Assembly (NCBI GenBank): GCA_036435485.1
Contig: CM071598.1
Location: 106,948,501 to 107,012,500 of the forward strand
Direction: 5' to 3'
Origin: Saposhnikovia divaricata
Lineage: Eukaryota; Streptophyta; Magnoliopsida; Apiales; Apiaceae
Length of the DNA: 64,000 nt
The first letter of the stretch is position 1, and every line of letters begins with the position of its first letter. Below, piece by piece: positions 1 to 10,336 of the stretch. Under the pieces are notes generated by a model, which did not search any database, was not told where the DNA came from, and saw only the letters and a program-made list of their open reading frames with translations. Position numbers and translations under genes: made by a program.

Positions 1-2
1 CA

Positions 3-2975
3 GCATGCTCAGAATCCATTACTTGTCTCTTCAGCAAAGCAAGTAAGGATGAGAGTTGGCTATGGCATAAGAAGCTGTCAGATTTGAATTTTAAAGTTAT
101 GAATGAATTGGTAAGAAAGGATCTTGCTAGAGGAATCCCTCAATTGGAGTTTGTCAGAGATGGACTGTGTGATGCCTGCCAATTAGGGAAACAAAAGAAA
201 TCATCCTTCAAAAGCAAGACAGAGTCATCCATTGTTAAGCCTCTTCAATTGCTGCATATGGACATATTTGGTCCAGTAAATGTCATGTCTATTTCAAAGA
301 AGAAATACTATCCGGTGATTGTAGATGATTTTTCTAAGTTCACATGGACCTTCTTCCTGCACTCCAAGGATTGTGCAAGTGAAATCATCATCAATCACCT
401 CAGAATACTAAACAATGGTTTTGAAGACAAAGTACAAAGAATCAGGAGTGACAATGGTACTGAATTCAAGAATTCCACAATGAAGATTTTCTGTGAAGAG
501 AATGGAATTGTCCATGAGTTTTCTGCTGCCAGAACACCTCAACAAAATGGGGTTGTTGAAAGGAAAAACAGAACTCTCATTGAAGCAGCTAGAACAATGT
601 TAAGTGAATCAAGGTTACCAACATATTTCTGGGCTGAAGCTGTCAACACTGCATGCTTTACTCAGAATATTTCCTTGGTCAATCAAGCTAGAGGAATGAC
701 TCCTTATCAGTTATTAACCAACAAGAAACCAACTTTAGCTTTCCTACATGTCTTTGGATGTAAGTGTTTTGTGCTAAGGAATCATGGAGATAACTTGGGC
801 AAATTTGAAGCAAAGGCAGATGAAGCTATTTTCGTTGGATATGCAGCAGGGAAAGCCTACAAGGTCTACAATCTAAGAACCAACATTGTTATGGAATCTG
901 TACATGTTGTGTTTGATGATCAAAAGATTCTAGGCCTAAATGATGAAGGTTCCCATGAAAAGTTGGAATTTGAGAATGAAGGTGAAGGAAGAATGTACTA
1001 TGATGATGATGAGGACAATGAAGATCATGACCACAGAGATCCACCTAGAGCTGTTATACCAACTAGAAGTGATGCTTACACTGAAAATGAAGCATCCGTT
1101 GACAGTCATTCTGCAACATCCGTTGACATTATTAGAGATGCATCCGTTGACAGAGATTCTCAAGCATCCGTCGACAGGCAAAATGATGCATCCATTGACA
1201 GTCAACTTCATAATTCAGCAAGGACAACAAACTCAAGGGGAGTTTCTCAAGGTCAAAATTCAATGCTAAATCAACATGATCATGCTCATGGAAATGAAGC
1301 AACCTCATCAAGATCAAACCTTCCACCTGCAAGAAAATGGATTAGAGATCATCCATTTGAGTTAATTATTGGTGAATCAAATTCAAGAGTCCAAACTAGA
1401 AGGGCCACTCAAGCAGAATGTCTATACAGTAGCTTCCTGTCTCAAGAGGAACCTAAGAAAGTGGAAGATGCCCTTCTAGATCCAGATTGGGTGTTAGCAA
1501 TGCAAGAAGAGCTAAACCAATTTGAAAGAAATAAAGTATGGAAACTTGTGCCCAAACCTGCTGATAGAAGTGTCATAGGTACTAAATGGGTTCTCAAGAA
1601 TAAGACAGATGAAAATGGCATAATTGTGAGGAATAAAGCTAGATTAGTGGCAAAAGGCTACTCTCAAGAAGAAGGAATAGATTTTGATGAAACTTTTGCT
1701 CCAGTGGCAAGACTTGAGGCAATAAGAATCTTTCTAGCCTATGAAGCACATGCCAATTTCAAAGTCTATCAGATGGATGTCAAAAGTGCCTTTCTAAATG
1801 GGGAACTGGAAGAAGAGGTCTATGTCCATCAACCTCCTGGCTTTGAGGATCCAGAATTTCCAGGATATGTATATCTTCTCATGAAAGCACTTTATGGTCT
1901 GAAGCAAGCACCAAGAGCCTGGTATGACACTTTATCTCAATTTCTTTTGGAGAACCACTTCACTAGAGGTACAGTAGATAAAACCTTATTTCATAGGAAT
2001 ATTAATGGCTCTTCAATACTTGTTCAAATCTATGTAGATGATATTATTTTTGGGTCTACAGATGAGAAGCTTTGCAAAAGGTTTGCCAAACTTATGCAAA
2101 GTAGGTATGAAGTGAGCATGATGGGTGAATTAACTTACTTTCTTGGCCTACAAGTAAAGCAAGTTAATGAGGGCATTTTCATAAGTCAAACAAAATATAT
2201 TTATGATCTCTTAAAGAAATTTGACTTAATGGATTGTACATCTGCAAAAACACCTTTGGCCACTACAACTAATCTTGAGTTGAATACTAAGGAAAAGTCT
2301 GTGGACATCTCAAGCTATAGAGGCATGGTAGGTTCACTTCTATACCTAACAGCTAGTAGACCTGATATAATGTTTTCTACTTGTCTTTGTGCTAGATTTC
2401 AAGCTGACCCTAGAGAGTCTCACTTAATAGCTATTAAAAGAATCTTCAGGTATCTCAAGGGAACACCAAACCTTGGCATTTGGTACCCAAGAGAATCTGG
2501 TTTTGATCTAACTGGCTATTCAGATGCAGATTATGCAGGTTACAGAGTTGATAGGAAAAGTACTACAGGTTCCTGTCAATTTCTAGGAAACAGGCTTGTT
2601 TCATGGTTCAGTAAGAAACAAAACTCAGTCTCCACTTCTACAGCTGAAGCTGAGTACATTGTTGCTGGAAGCTGTTGTGCACAGATTCTATGGATGAGAA
2701 ATCAACTCATTGACTATGGTCTAAAAGTTGAGAAGATTCCAATTTTCTGTGACAACACAAGTGCTATTGCCATCACAGGGAATCCAGTGCAACATTCGAG
2801 AACCAAGCACATTGACATCAAATACCACTTCATTAGAGAACATGTGATGAATGGTACAGTAGAAATGCACTTTGTGCCAAGTGAAATGCAGCTTGCAGAT
2901 ATCTTCACCAAGCCTCTTGATGAATCCACATTCACAAGATTGGTAGGTGAGCTAGGTATGCTTAACTTGTCATAA
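3..2975 (+). CDS. pol: Copia pol polyprotein (integrase-RT-RNase H), 5' partial
   Basis: The frame is open from base 3, so the gene starts outside the window; residue numbers here count from the TTG at 84. A GAG-pre-integrase region (WHKKLSDL just before 84, CDACQ near 29) leads into an integrase core with D60 (HMDIFGP), D123 (RSDNGTEF) and E159 (VVERKNR), a DD35E spacing. A hydrophilic linker with repeated ASVD units lies near residues 337-375. The RT has ARLVAKGYSQ, the MDVKSAFLNG block and catalytic YVDD at about 650-653. RNase H follows (SDADYAG, STAEAEYI, CDNTSAI) and ends with LADIFTKPL. No stop or frameshift interrupts about 990 codons, so this part could still encode working enzymes. 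It would copy and integrate the element inside a Gag particle. Confidence 0.93.
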   Translation, partial: ACSESITCLFSKASKDESWLWHKKLSDLNFKVMNELVRKDLARGIPQLEFVRDGLCDACQLGKQKKSSFKSKTESSIVKPLQLLHMDIFGPVNVMSISKKKYYPVIVDDFSKFTWTFFLHSKDCASEIIINHLRILNNGFEDKVQRIRSDNGTEFKNSTMKIFCEENGIVHEFSAARTPQQNGVVERKNRTLIEAARTMLSESRLPTYFWAEAVNTACFTQNISLVNQARGMTPYQLLTNKKPTLAFLHVFGCKCFVLRNHGDNLGKFEAKADEAIFVGYAAGKAYKVYNLRTNIVMESVHVVFDDQKILGLNDEGSHEKLEFENEGEGRMYYDDDEDNEDHDHRDPPRAVIPTRSDAYTENEASVDSHSATSVDIIRDASVDRDSQASVDRQNDASIDSQLHNSARTTNSRGVSQGQNSMLNQHDHAHGNEATSSRSNLPPARKWIRDHPFELIIGESNSRVQTRRATQAECLYSSFLSQEEPKKVEDALLDPDWVLAMQEELNQFERNKVWKLVPKPADRSVIGTKWVLKNKTDENGIIVRNKARLVAKGYSQEEGIDFDETFAPVARLEAIRIFLAYEAHANFKVYQMDVKSAFLNGELEEEVYVHQPPGFEDPEFPGYVYLLMKALYGLKQAPRAWYDTLSQFLLENHFTRGTVDKTLFHRNINGSSILVQIYVDDIIFGSTDEKLCKRFAKLMQSRYEVSMMGELTYFLGLQVKQVNEGIFISQTKYIYDLLKKFDLMDCTSAKTPLATTTNLELNTKEKSVDISSYRGMVGSLLYLTASRPDIMFSTCLCARFQADPRESHLIAIKRIFRYLKGTPNLGIWYPRESGFDLTGYSDADYAGYRVDRKSTTGSCQFLGNRLVSWFSKKQNSVSTSTAEAEYIVAGSCCAQILWMRNQLIDYGLKVEKIPIFCDNTSAIAITGNPVQHSRTKHIDIKYHFIREHVMNGTVEMHFVPSEMQLADIFTKPLDESTFTRLVGELGMLNLS
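1083..1205 (+). repeat. Motif cluster (TCCGTTGAC) inside the pol linker
   Basis: Five copies of a TCCGTTGAC-type nonamer, three exact and two with one change, sit between integrase and RT and are read as A-S-V/I-D. The same nonamer occurs, in both orientations, in the 3' spacer, in ORF3 and in the LTR of the same element. Its presence in coding and non-coding DNA suggests a nucleotide-level cause. Confidence 0.8.
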
Positions 2976-3371
2976 TTCCTAGTGATATTTGATTTCACTG
3001 TATTGCATCTAGGAATGTGTTTTGATTTTCTTGAGAATTAAAAACTCTCAGAAAATTTTTTTTGTCTTTAGAAATTTTGTCCAAGGCAAAATTATCTTAT
3101 CAACGGATATCCTTTATCCGTTGATAGCATAAACACATTCCTAGATTTTTGTATATCAACGGATAACAGCTTATCCACGTCATCAACGGATAAACTGTTT
3201 CTCAACCGTTCAATCCATATCCGTTGATATACATATTTTCTTTTAAATATAACCGTTGGTAAACGTGTATCTATATATGACTGGTTATATTTATTTTCTT
3301 TTATTATTTGACAGTTACTTTTGACCAATGAGTAATTACTTTTAATTATTTCATTTTCAATTCTTGAAAAG
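2976..3371 (+). other. Spacer between pol and ORF3 with motif hairpins
   Basis: No gene is seen here. The stretch holds several TCAACGGAT / ATCCGTTGA copies. One pair forms a hairpin with 12-bp arms at 3098-3109 and 3115-3126 and a 5-nt loop. Further copies lie near 3155, 3182 and 3222. Confidence 0.7.
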
Positions 3372-3488
3372 TATAAAAGGCTGTCTTGTGCTCTCACATC
3401 TCACTTTTATCGACTTTCAAGATTCTCTTAAGTAAACTGCATCTTCTTCTTCACAAAAACTCTCTGCAACAAAAGTTCAAACTCTTCA
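3372..3488 (+). promoter_or_regulatory. Candidate internal promoter and leader of ORF3
   Basis: A good TATA box (TATAAAAG, 3372-3379) lies 110 nt before the ORF3 ATG at 3489. The intervening leader is C/T/A-rich and free of ATG, as plant 5' leaders often are. This suggests ORF3 is made from its own subgenomic transcript instead of as part of Gag-Pol. The box and spacing are seen; transcription is inferred. Confidence 0.5.
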
Positions 3489-6400
3489 ATGGCGCCTATT
3501 GTTAAGATGATGTCTTCCACTGGGTTCACCTATGAGAAGAAAAATTTCGCTGCCTATGTCGATACAGTGAATGCCCCAGAAGCTTATCACACCATGATGA
3601 ATTTTGTGAAGAATTGTAAACTTTCGTATGCTATGACTGCCACCACTCCTCTAATCCACGAAGTAATCGAAGAGGTGTGGGCATCTGTTGAGTATAATGG
3701 CACAGATGGTACAATTGCTTTTTCTCTAAAGGGTAAAAACTATGTAGTTAACTCTGATGTGATAACTGCCTGTTTAAAATTGCCTGAGAATAACTGTCTG
3801 AAAGTACCCACTGATGCTGAAATAGTTGCCATGCTTAATTCCATAAATTATGCCCTTAGTACTGATAATTTAGGAAAAATTGCTAGGAAAGGGATGGTGA
3901 AAGAATGGAGTTATTTTTGTGATGCCTTCATTAAAACTTTTTCAGGCAAAATTAGTAACTTTGATGCTGTTACCCATTCCATGCTAGTTATGCTGTGTAT
4001 GCTTCTGACGGATAAATTCTATATCTTTGGCACACTAGTCATGTATGAGATAGCAGCAAAATTAGGTAAAAAGGAAACTAGGGGCAAGAATATCTATTTT
4101 GCTAGATTTTTTATGCTCTTAGCACTGCATGTATCTGAGAATAAGCTATCCATTGCTAACCCGGATAGCAAGTTCACATGTTTTGTTCAGGAGAAGAGAG
4201 TCTTAAGTGATTTAATTCGAATGAACTCCAATGCAGAGGTACAATTGGTATACCTACCAATTGTTCAGGTAACTCTTTCTAACCTTGAAACTCCTATCTC
4301 TAACCCCCAAATTTCTTTGCCTTCCTCAGTCACAATGGAGTCTGTAGTAGTGACCAAACAGGCTCCTACCCAAGTGACTAAAACAAAAGTTTCCAAACCA
4401 AAATCTAAGAGACAAACCTCAGGTGTTTCTCAAAAAGCACCTGTTGCAAAAACTACCACAACTCTTGAGGGGAGTGTGAAGGAGGTAGTGAGTGGTGAGG
4501 GACAGGGTGCAAGCCCTAAGAATAAGGTGGGTGAGGAAAGTGCACCAAATAGCCAAGCCCAAGTTACATCCTCTCAACAGGGTGTGACTACTAGTTCTAC
4601 AGCAACTCTGCACAAAAGGGTAAGGGACACTAGCTCTCCCTCAAAAACCTATGAAAGAAGAGTAAAATCTAAAACCATAAGCACAGGGTGCACACACAGT
4701 ACAACAAACTGTACCTTCTCAAATTCAGTTTGATGTGACTTCAATAAATGTGGAGTCACAGCCCCTTAATCTTAACCTTCAAATCGACACACACTACAAT
4801 CCACCATCACCAACTCCATCTCTGGATGTGGATATGATATCTACATCAATTCCTGATTCTCCATCTTTAATATTCTTGGAGAAGCCCCACTCTGCAATTG
4901 GTGGTCATCATCTTTTAGATGATTTGTTGGGCCATCAACCTTCCATTCCTGAATTCACAACAACATCTGTGGCCTCATCTTTAAAATCAATCTCCACAGA
5001 TTCAGTGTTGGTTTTCACTTCAACGGATATTATCATTCCTTCATCAACGGATATCCTTCATCCGTTGACAAGTGTTTCTCCATCAACGGATGTGCCTCTG
5101 GCTAGCCATCCGTTGACAGCTATAACTACTCTATCAACGAATATCCCTTATCCGTTGATAACTCACTCTACCACTGCTATATCTGACATTCCTGTGTCAA
5201 GTGTGGAGGAGTTCTCAGTAGTTGAAACACTTCTAGGATTGAGGGAAGGGAGTGAGAGGCTGCCTTGTGAGCAGGCAAAAGGAGAGGAAAATAATGAGAG
5301 GCTGACCATTTCTTCAGGTCAGGCAAAAGGAGAGCAAGAAAGTTCCACCTTAGTAGGTGAAGGTGAGGGTGTGAGAGGTGTGAGCCAGGGGGAGCCCCTG
5401 ATGCAAGAATAGAGAGATGAGAGGAGAGAAGGGACTACATGAGAAATAAGGCAGGAAGATTCAGCCATTGCGAGTGAGTTAATGGAGGTTAATGAAGCTT
5501 CTAAAGAGATGGAATTTCGACAAGAATATCAGTCAATCATTGACTCCATCTCTTTGGATCCTGAAACCTTTACTCATCCTGTTTCTGCCTATCAAGTCCT
5601 GGCACAACAGGGCAATGTGGAGGCAGAGGAGGCAATGCACCTAGTGCATACCTCACAATCTCTACAAAGAGCAAAGGATGCTTTGACAACTCTGTCTTCC
5701 AATGCTGACAGTGAAGAATTTGGCAATGATGATAGTGACAGCACAGCAAATGATGAAGAAGTCAATGTGGGTGATACTCTAGACTGGCTATTTTCTACTG
5801 CCACTGTGGCTGGTGACTTCAATGTGGAGATTGTGAAGCAATATCAATCTGCTAGGGCCGAGCACCAAAATGTAGATCCACAGAGAAAGGCTGTCCTTCA
5901 GCAAATAATGGACTCCCTGAAACTTCAGAAAATGCACATGGTCATTCAAAGAACTCAACAGGAGGAGGTCCAAACTGCAATTAGAGAAATGAAAGTGGAA
6001 CTAGATGCCAGGATTGAGGCACTAGCCCCTACTACCACTCAGAAGGTGCTGACTAGCAAACTATTGAAGGAAGATAGCCTGGCCAAATCTGTTCAGCATC
6101 TCTCCTCCAGAGTGGATGGTATGGAATCTCAGATGCAAACACTCATTGCCAATCAATCCAAACAGACTGAGCTACTGGAAGGCTGCTTGCAGCCTCATCT
6201 CCAGCCCTTGATGCTAACAAAAAGGGGGAGAAAAAGGTAGAAGAGGTTGCAGCTACTTCTAGTCACATTCTAGCTTCCAGTAGCAAGATAGCACAAAATG
6301 AGGAGGAGCAACAGCCAATGATAGTGGTCAATCCAAAAGAATTTTCTATAGAGGCTTCCCCTGTAAAGAAACAAAATGCTTTGCCTGTGATTCCTGACCT

Positions 6401-7943
6401 ATCAGAAATCTCAGATGGTGAAAGGCAAGCCAGAATAGAGGCCTTAGAGAAGATCAACAAGGAGGCAAATGAAAGAATGATGAGAACAGAAAGGATGATC
6501 AATGAATCAATTGTATCAAATCTGTTCTCTACTCAGTCCTCAGCTCCAACAATATCAACTACAATTCTGAAGGTGCTCACTCCAGAGATTGTAGCTCCTA
6601 CTTTCTATGATGCTGAACCATCTTATGTCAAAGAATTTGAACCATACATCAAAACCAGAGCCTACTCTCCACCAAAGGCAAATGGGAAGAACAAGTTACA
6701 ATTGGAATTTCCATTTCCCAAGGATGATGAAGGAAAGCTAATGGGAAAGCAAATTAAGGAGTTCAAGGAAAATGCCAATAGAAGTGTAAGAGAATGGATG
6801 GCTGTAATAATAAGGAATGGAAAAGTCTTAAACATATCCAATAGCCATCCTAGATTTGTTGAAGTAAAAAGATAGGAGACCTCCAGACTTCTCAGGGAAG
6901 CTCATCCAAGTGAAGAAAATCAATATGAAAACTCAGATGAGAAGCAAGCCAGGCTGGCTCAAGAGTTAATGGATGAGGTAGAGGATGAAATGAGGGAACC
7001 TGAGGAAGTCCCTAAATCCAAAAGGAAAGTGAAATCAGTCCCCAAATCCAAATCTAAGAGAATGAAATCAAAGGCAAGGAGGCCTGTCTCTCCAGAAATT
7101 GAAAGCAAGGAGACAGTTGGCTCATCACAACCTATTTCTGTAAAAGTATTCAACCCAGCTGTGAATTTCCATGGTGATCCTATAATACCTAAAGAGGAAC
7201 CAATGAATCTTGACTCCATTGAGGTTCCTTCATTCTTGCTGAAGCCTCAACAGAAGCCTATACAGAAGAAAAGGATACCAAGGAAGCAACCTTCAAAGGA
7301 ACCAATTCAAGTTGCTAGGGTACCTGCTATTGTCAGGCAGCCAATCTTGGAAAGCAAGGATGATTTTATCTATCAGGCAGATATTGAAGAATACTCTGGC
7401 ATGAATCTTTATCTGGATGAATTGTCAGAAGTAAGAGGAATTGACAAATATAAACATTTGCCTGAGAGATTGGTCTTTGTATACAAGGGAGGAAAGGAAA
7501 GGACATGGCCACTACAGAGGGTTCTTGGAGAAAATTATCTGACCTTAACCAAAGTGTTCTCTGCAATCAAGAGATACACAGGGTTCTCCAAGATAGCAAA
7601 AGGGGAGATACTGGACAGAATAGAACAGATAAGGAGGGAATGGAACTCACCATCAAGTCTACCAAGGAAGATGAAGATCCCATACAATGGACAGAAAATC
7701 CACCTTCAACCCTTCTGGATGATGGAGATCAGGGATGAAGATGGTAACAGGAGATTCTTCAGGTTAGAAGACCAACTATCAAAGGCTAGTTCTCAATACC
7801 TGAGATGGTTACAACAAAAGCTAAATCCAAAGGTTGATGAAGAAGATGCCTTCTATAGGCAACTCCAAATGCAGATTGAGTCCAACTCTGCCAAAGAAGG
7901 AAAATCAAAGGTGATGCCAACAAGAGAAAAGAAACAGTCTTAA
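3489..7943 (+). pseudogene. Broken third ORF (env-like position) of Sire-1
   Basis: The ATG at 3489 opens a 414-codon frame (to 4733). After a net +1 shift near 4680-4700 the reading continues in a second frame (4735-5412, 5482-6240) with stops at 5410 (TAG) and about 5440 (TGA). After a net -1 shift near 6220-6235 it returns to the first frame (6318-6875) and crosses a TAG at 6873 to 7943. The pieces are collinear, all on +, about 1,480 codons in total. The N-terminal part (residues ~20-260) looks globular with conserved W/F positions (EWSYFCDAF); the middle is S/T/P-rich and carries the element's nonamer motif; next come K/E-rich, coiled-coil-like stretches and a compact C-terminal region with LPERLVFVYKGGKERTWPLQ. 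I do not recognise a known function; the position matches the env-like ORF of Sireviruses, but I see no clear signal peptide or membrane span. Confidence 0.72.
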
Positions 7944-8110
7944 TCTGCTCAGTCTAGAGGAGCACTTCTCTGTAAATTTCTAAAACTTTCAGTTTTTAAT
8001 TTTTGTAGCTTAATACAATTTTTGCATTGTTATATATATATATATATCTTTAGGAATGTTTTGTTATCATCAAGGTCCTGAATTTATGCTTTATTGCCAT
8101 CAAGTATAAA
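7944..8110 (+). other. 3' untranslated region of Sire-1
   Basis: AT-rich sequence between the ORF3 stop and the polypurine tract, with a short (TA)n run at about 8032-8047. No ORF. Confidence 0.6.
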
Positions 8111-8121
8111 TTGGGGGAGAT
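8111..8121 (+). other. Polypurine tract of Sire-1
   Basis: TTGGGGGAGAT lies directly before the LTR start TGTTAGGA. This is the usual plus-strand primer position for a copia element and fixes the left LTR edge. Confidence 0.85.
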
Positions 8122-9112
8122 TGTTAGGAATATGATTGTACTTGATGATAACTTCACGATCAATCAAATTGTATAAGGTTTTGTAGCTGTCAACGGACGA
8201 GGATTTATAACTCTATCCGTTGACAGGTAGCTCATCAACGGATGAGGTTTTGTAGCATACTGCAGTATCTCTATGTTATTAGTTGATAGTGTTTTTATCC
8301 ACAGTCATGTTGACCATCAACGGATAGGCGGAATAAGGTAGCCAATTGTAAATAAGCTATGCTATGTAATTCTGTCTAAGTGAAAGTGTATCAACAGATG
8401 AAGACAAAACTCTATCAACGGATTCAACTCAAATCCACTCTATCAACGGATACAGCTCAAGTCTCAATATCAACGGATACAGCTCAATACATCATCAACG
8501 GATTCAGTGTACAATATCAACGGATAATCATTGACACTGTCTTCTATGATAAGCTGGGGATTAGCAGTTGATAAGGACATGTTTGACTGACAGATCACAT
8601 GGGTTGATAGTAGATACAAAAAGCAGTATGGCAGCCATACTTTAGAAACACAGAAGAAAGAAGCATTCCGTTTACACTATGAATACAAGAAAGGTGCAGG
8701 AGACATGTCTGATCACAAGGACAACCTTTCGGCTACATGTGTATTTGGAGTATAGTAGCAAGTCAACTAGAATTAGATTAATATTATCTTATTCCAGTAG
8801 TACTTGTAAAACTTGGGATTTATAACCAAGTGTAGCCACTCTTTGTAGACTAAGAAAACAGATACATTTTGCTTAGGGTTTCTATTAAATATTCTTAGAA
8901 AGCAAAGAGTTGTAAAACAGAAGCTGTGTACTTTTGTATCACAGAGTCTTCTTCGAATAAAAGCTTCAGGTGGTGCATTTAACCACCTGATTTTTATGTG
9001 TTTGAGCATTAATCTTTCTACAGCAATTATCTAAGTATAGATTTCTGGAGTTCTTATCAGAAATTTATAAATATCAAGAATTGTATTCAACCCCCCCTTC
9101 TACAATTATACA
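8122..9112 (+). repeat. 3' LTR of Sire-1
   Basis: It starts with TGTTAGGAAT after the polypurine tract and ends with CA at 9104 or 9112, just after a C7 run. Its first 420 bases hold about ten copies of TCAACGGAT or its complement, six of them packed at 8388-8527. Later parts carry AATAAA and a hairpin. The partner LTR is outside the window, so age cannot be judged. Confidence 0.82.
8956..8990 (+). terminator. Poly(A) signal and hairpin in the Sire-1 LTR
   Basis: AATAAA at 8956-8961 is followed by a perfect 9-bp stem (TCAGGTGGT / ACCACCTGA, 8966-8974 with 8982-8990) and a 7-nt loop. This is a plausible 3'-end signal of the element RNA. Confidence 0.55.
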
Positions 9113-9121
9113 AGGGTGTAA

Positions 9122-9277
9122 TCTGGGAATAACAATCCTAATGGGGTTTGCGAGATTACTAGAGAAGGATCAGATGTACTCAAGGTGAACGGGCAAAGAC
9201 TTAAGCCATACTTGCTAGGAGAAACAGTGGAGCGAGGGATGAGCATTCTTCGCCTCCAAGCCCCTATCATCGGTTGA
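9122..9277 (+). pseudogene. C-terminal end of Athila-type pol (integrase tail)
   Basis: The reading frame ending at TGA 9275-9277 gives the motif GVCEITREGSDVLKVNGQRL followed by KPYLLGE. This is the usual last block of plant Athila-type gypsy integrases. The same frame meets a TAA at 9119-9121, right next to the Sire-1 insertion. All catalytic parts of pol are missing from the window. Confidence 0.75.
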
Positions 9278-9382
9278 GAATCAGCGTCAAGCTAATGACG
9301 TTAAACGAGCGCTTCTTGGGAGGCAACCCAAGTGATGTAGTATTTGTTGTATAGAAAAAAAAATGAGTGTTGTGAGTGTGCG

Positions 9383-9385
<3 letters not shown>
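9278..9385 (+). other. Post-pol conserved segment of Athila-1
   Basis: It contains CGCTTCTTGGGAGGCAACCC near 9312-9331. A close relative of this block is found in Athila-2 on - near 24838-24864. It marks the start of the post-pol spacer. No ORF. Confidence 0.6.

Positions 9386-9460
<75 letters not shown>
9385..9460. repeat. (TA)n microsatellite
   Basis: An uninterrupted TA run of about 75 bp inside the Athila-1 spacer. Confidence 0.95.
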
Positions 9461-9463
<3 letters not shown>

Positions 9464-9600
9464 AAAACGCAGGCTGCGCCTGCGTAACGCAGGTTGCGCC
9501 TGCGTTTCTGTAAGACGCGCAGGCTGCGCCTGCGTTACGCAGGTTGTGCCTGCGTTACTGCCTTAAGCGCAGTCTGCGCCTCCTGCTTGCAGTCTGCGCG
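9464..9600. repeat. GC-rich palindromic tandem repeats
   Basis: Four copies of an about 19-bp near-palindrome (arms ACGCAGG and CCTGCGT around CTGCG) are followed by degenerate GCAGTCTGCGC units. Each copy can fold on itself. The GC content stands out sharply against the flanking AT-rich DNA. Confidence 0.85.
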
Positions 9601-10135
9601 GAGTGCAGTTAGTTTGGCCGAATTTTGAGCTGTTGCCTATAATAAAAAAAAAAATTTCTCTCTCCAAATTCTTTTCTCCCTTTTTATACTATCATCTCCT
9701 AACCCAATCCTATTCCTATATTAATTCCAAACCTCCCAAATCTCTTCTAAATTTCTACACCCAATTCTTTTTCAATTCTTTTTCTATTAATTCTTAATTC
9801 TATCCTACATCAAATTCAAACCCATTCCAATTTCTCCTTTCCACAATCAAATTTAAATTCATCCTATCACTCCATTATATATATATATACAAACCCAATT
9901 CACTCTCTCCATATCTACATCTCTAAAAATTCAAGCTCAAGAAGGATTCAAGTTTGGGGGAAGTTATACAAGTTCACCTCTTTAATTCATAGTGGGTATT
10001 TTTCTTCTCTAATTTTATTTTTCCTATGAATTTGTGTTCTTGTGAATTGGGGGTTTTTTATTAGTCTTGTTATTTGGGTGTTTTTGGTGTGATTTTTGCT
10101 TAGTGGAATTATTGTTGAGTGGGATTTTGATTATT
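9601..10135 (+). other. Spacer and leader before the env-like ORF of Athila-1
   Basis: C/T-rich, then T-rich sequence with no supported gene. A (TA)n run occurs near 9876-9889. The ORF starting at 9603 is low-complexity (T/C-rich) and I do not treat it as a gene. Confidence 0.6.
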
Positions 10136-10336
10136 ATGGCTCCTAAACGAATGAGGGGTAGTTCTAGTAGGGTGGAGAGATTTTCTTCTTCGGAGGCGGA
10201 GGTAGAGTATAATCGATTATTGTCAAGGCCGGTGGCGAAGGAAAGGGGGTTTTTGCCATCTCGTCATTATGGGTTGGTTAAGGTGATTAGGCCAATTTGT
10301 ATACCATGTGAGTTCATATTAGTTGCATTTGCATAG
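10136..10336 (+). pseudogene. N-terminal remnant of Athila ORF2 (env-like)
   Basis: I chose the ATG at 10136, not the earlier one at 10067. From there the protein reads MAPKRMRGSSS, then FSSSEAEVEYNRLLSRPV and ERGFLPS. This basic start followed by RF..EAE.EYNRLLSRP and ERGF resembles the start of the post-pol ORF of Athila/Calypso-type elements. Similarity seems to stop near residue 52, and the frame ends at 10336, so only a stump remains. An env-like role is known only by position in the family; nothing in this fragment shows membrane segments. Confidence 0.5.

Larger units (their letters stand above)
1..9112 (+). mobile_element. Sirevirus-like Ty1/copia retrotransposon (Sire-1), 5' part outside window
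   Basis: Order on + is GAG-pre-integrase, integrase, reverse transcriptase, RNase H, a long third ORF, a G-rich polypurine tract and one LTR. Integrase before reverse transcriptase is the Ty1/copia order. A large extra ORF after pol plus a TTGGGGGAGA tract next to a TGTTAGGA LTR start fits the Sirevirus/Maximus group. The 5' LTR, primer site, gag and protease lie left of base 1. The right LTR edge could be 9104 or 9112, since both end in CA. Downstream sequence is the interrupted Athila-1 pol, so Sire-1 inserted into that element. The target duplication cannot be checked without the left end. Confidence 0.88.

Noticed and set aside
936..1332. Short ORFs in other frames over the pol linker
   Set aside because: Shadows produced by the repeated motif and the open pol frame on +.
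4735..5412. Separate serine/threonine-rich gene
   Set aside because: Collinear with the preceding and following frames on the same strand; better explained as part of one frameshifted ORF3.
8388..8527. Regularly spaced short repeats resembling a CRISPR array
   Set aside because: The repeat is only 9-10 bp, spacing is irregular and the context is a plant LTR; no cas genes.
9603..9797. 64-codon ORF after the GC-rich palindromes
   Set aside because: C/T-rich low-complexity translation in the Athila-1 spacer.
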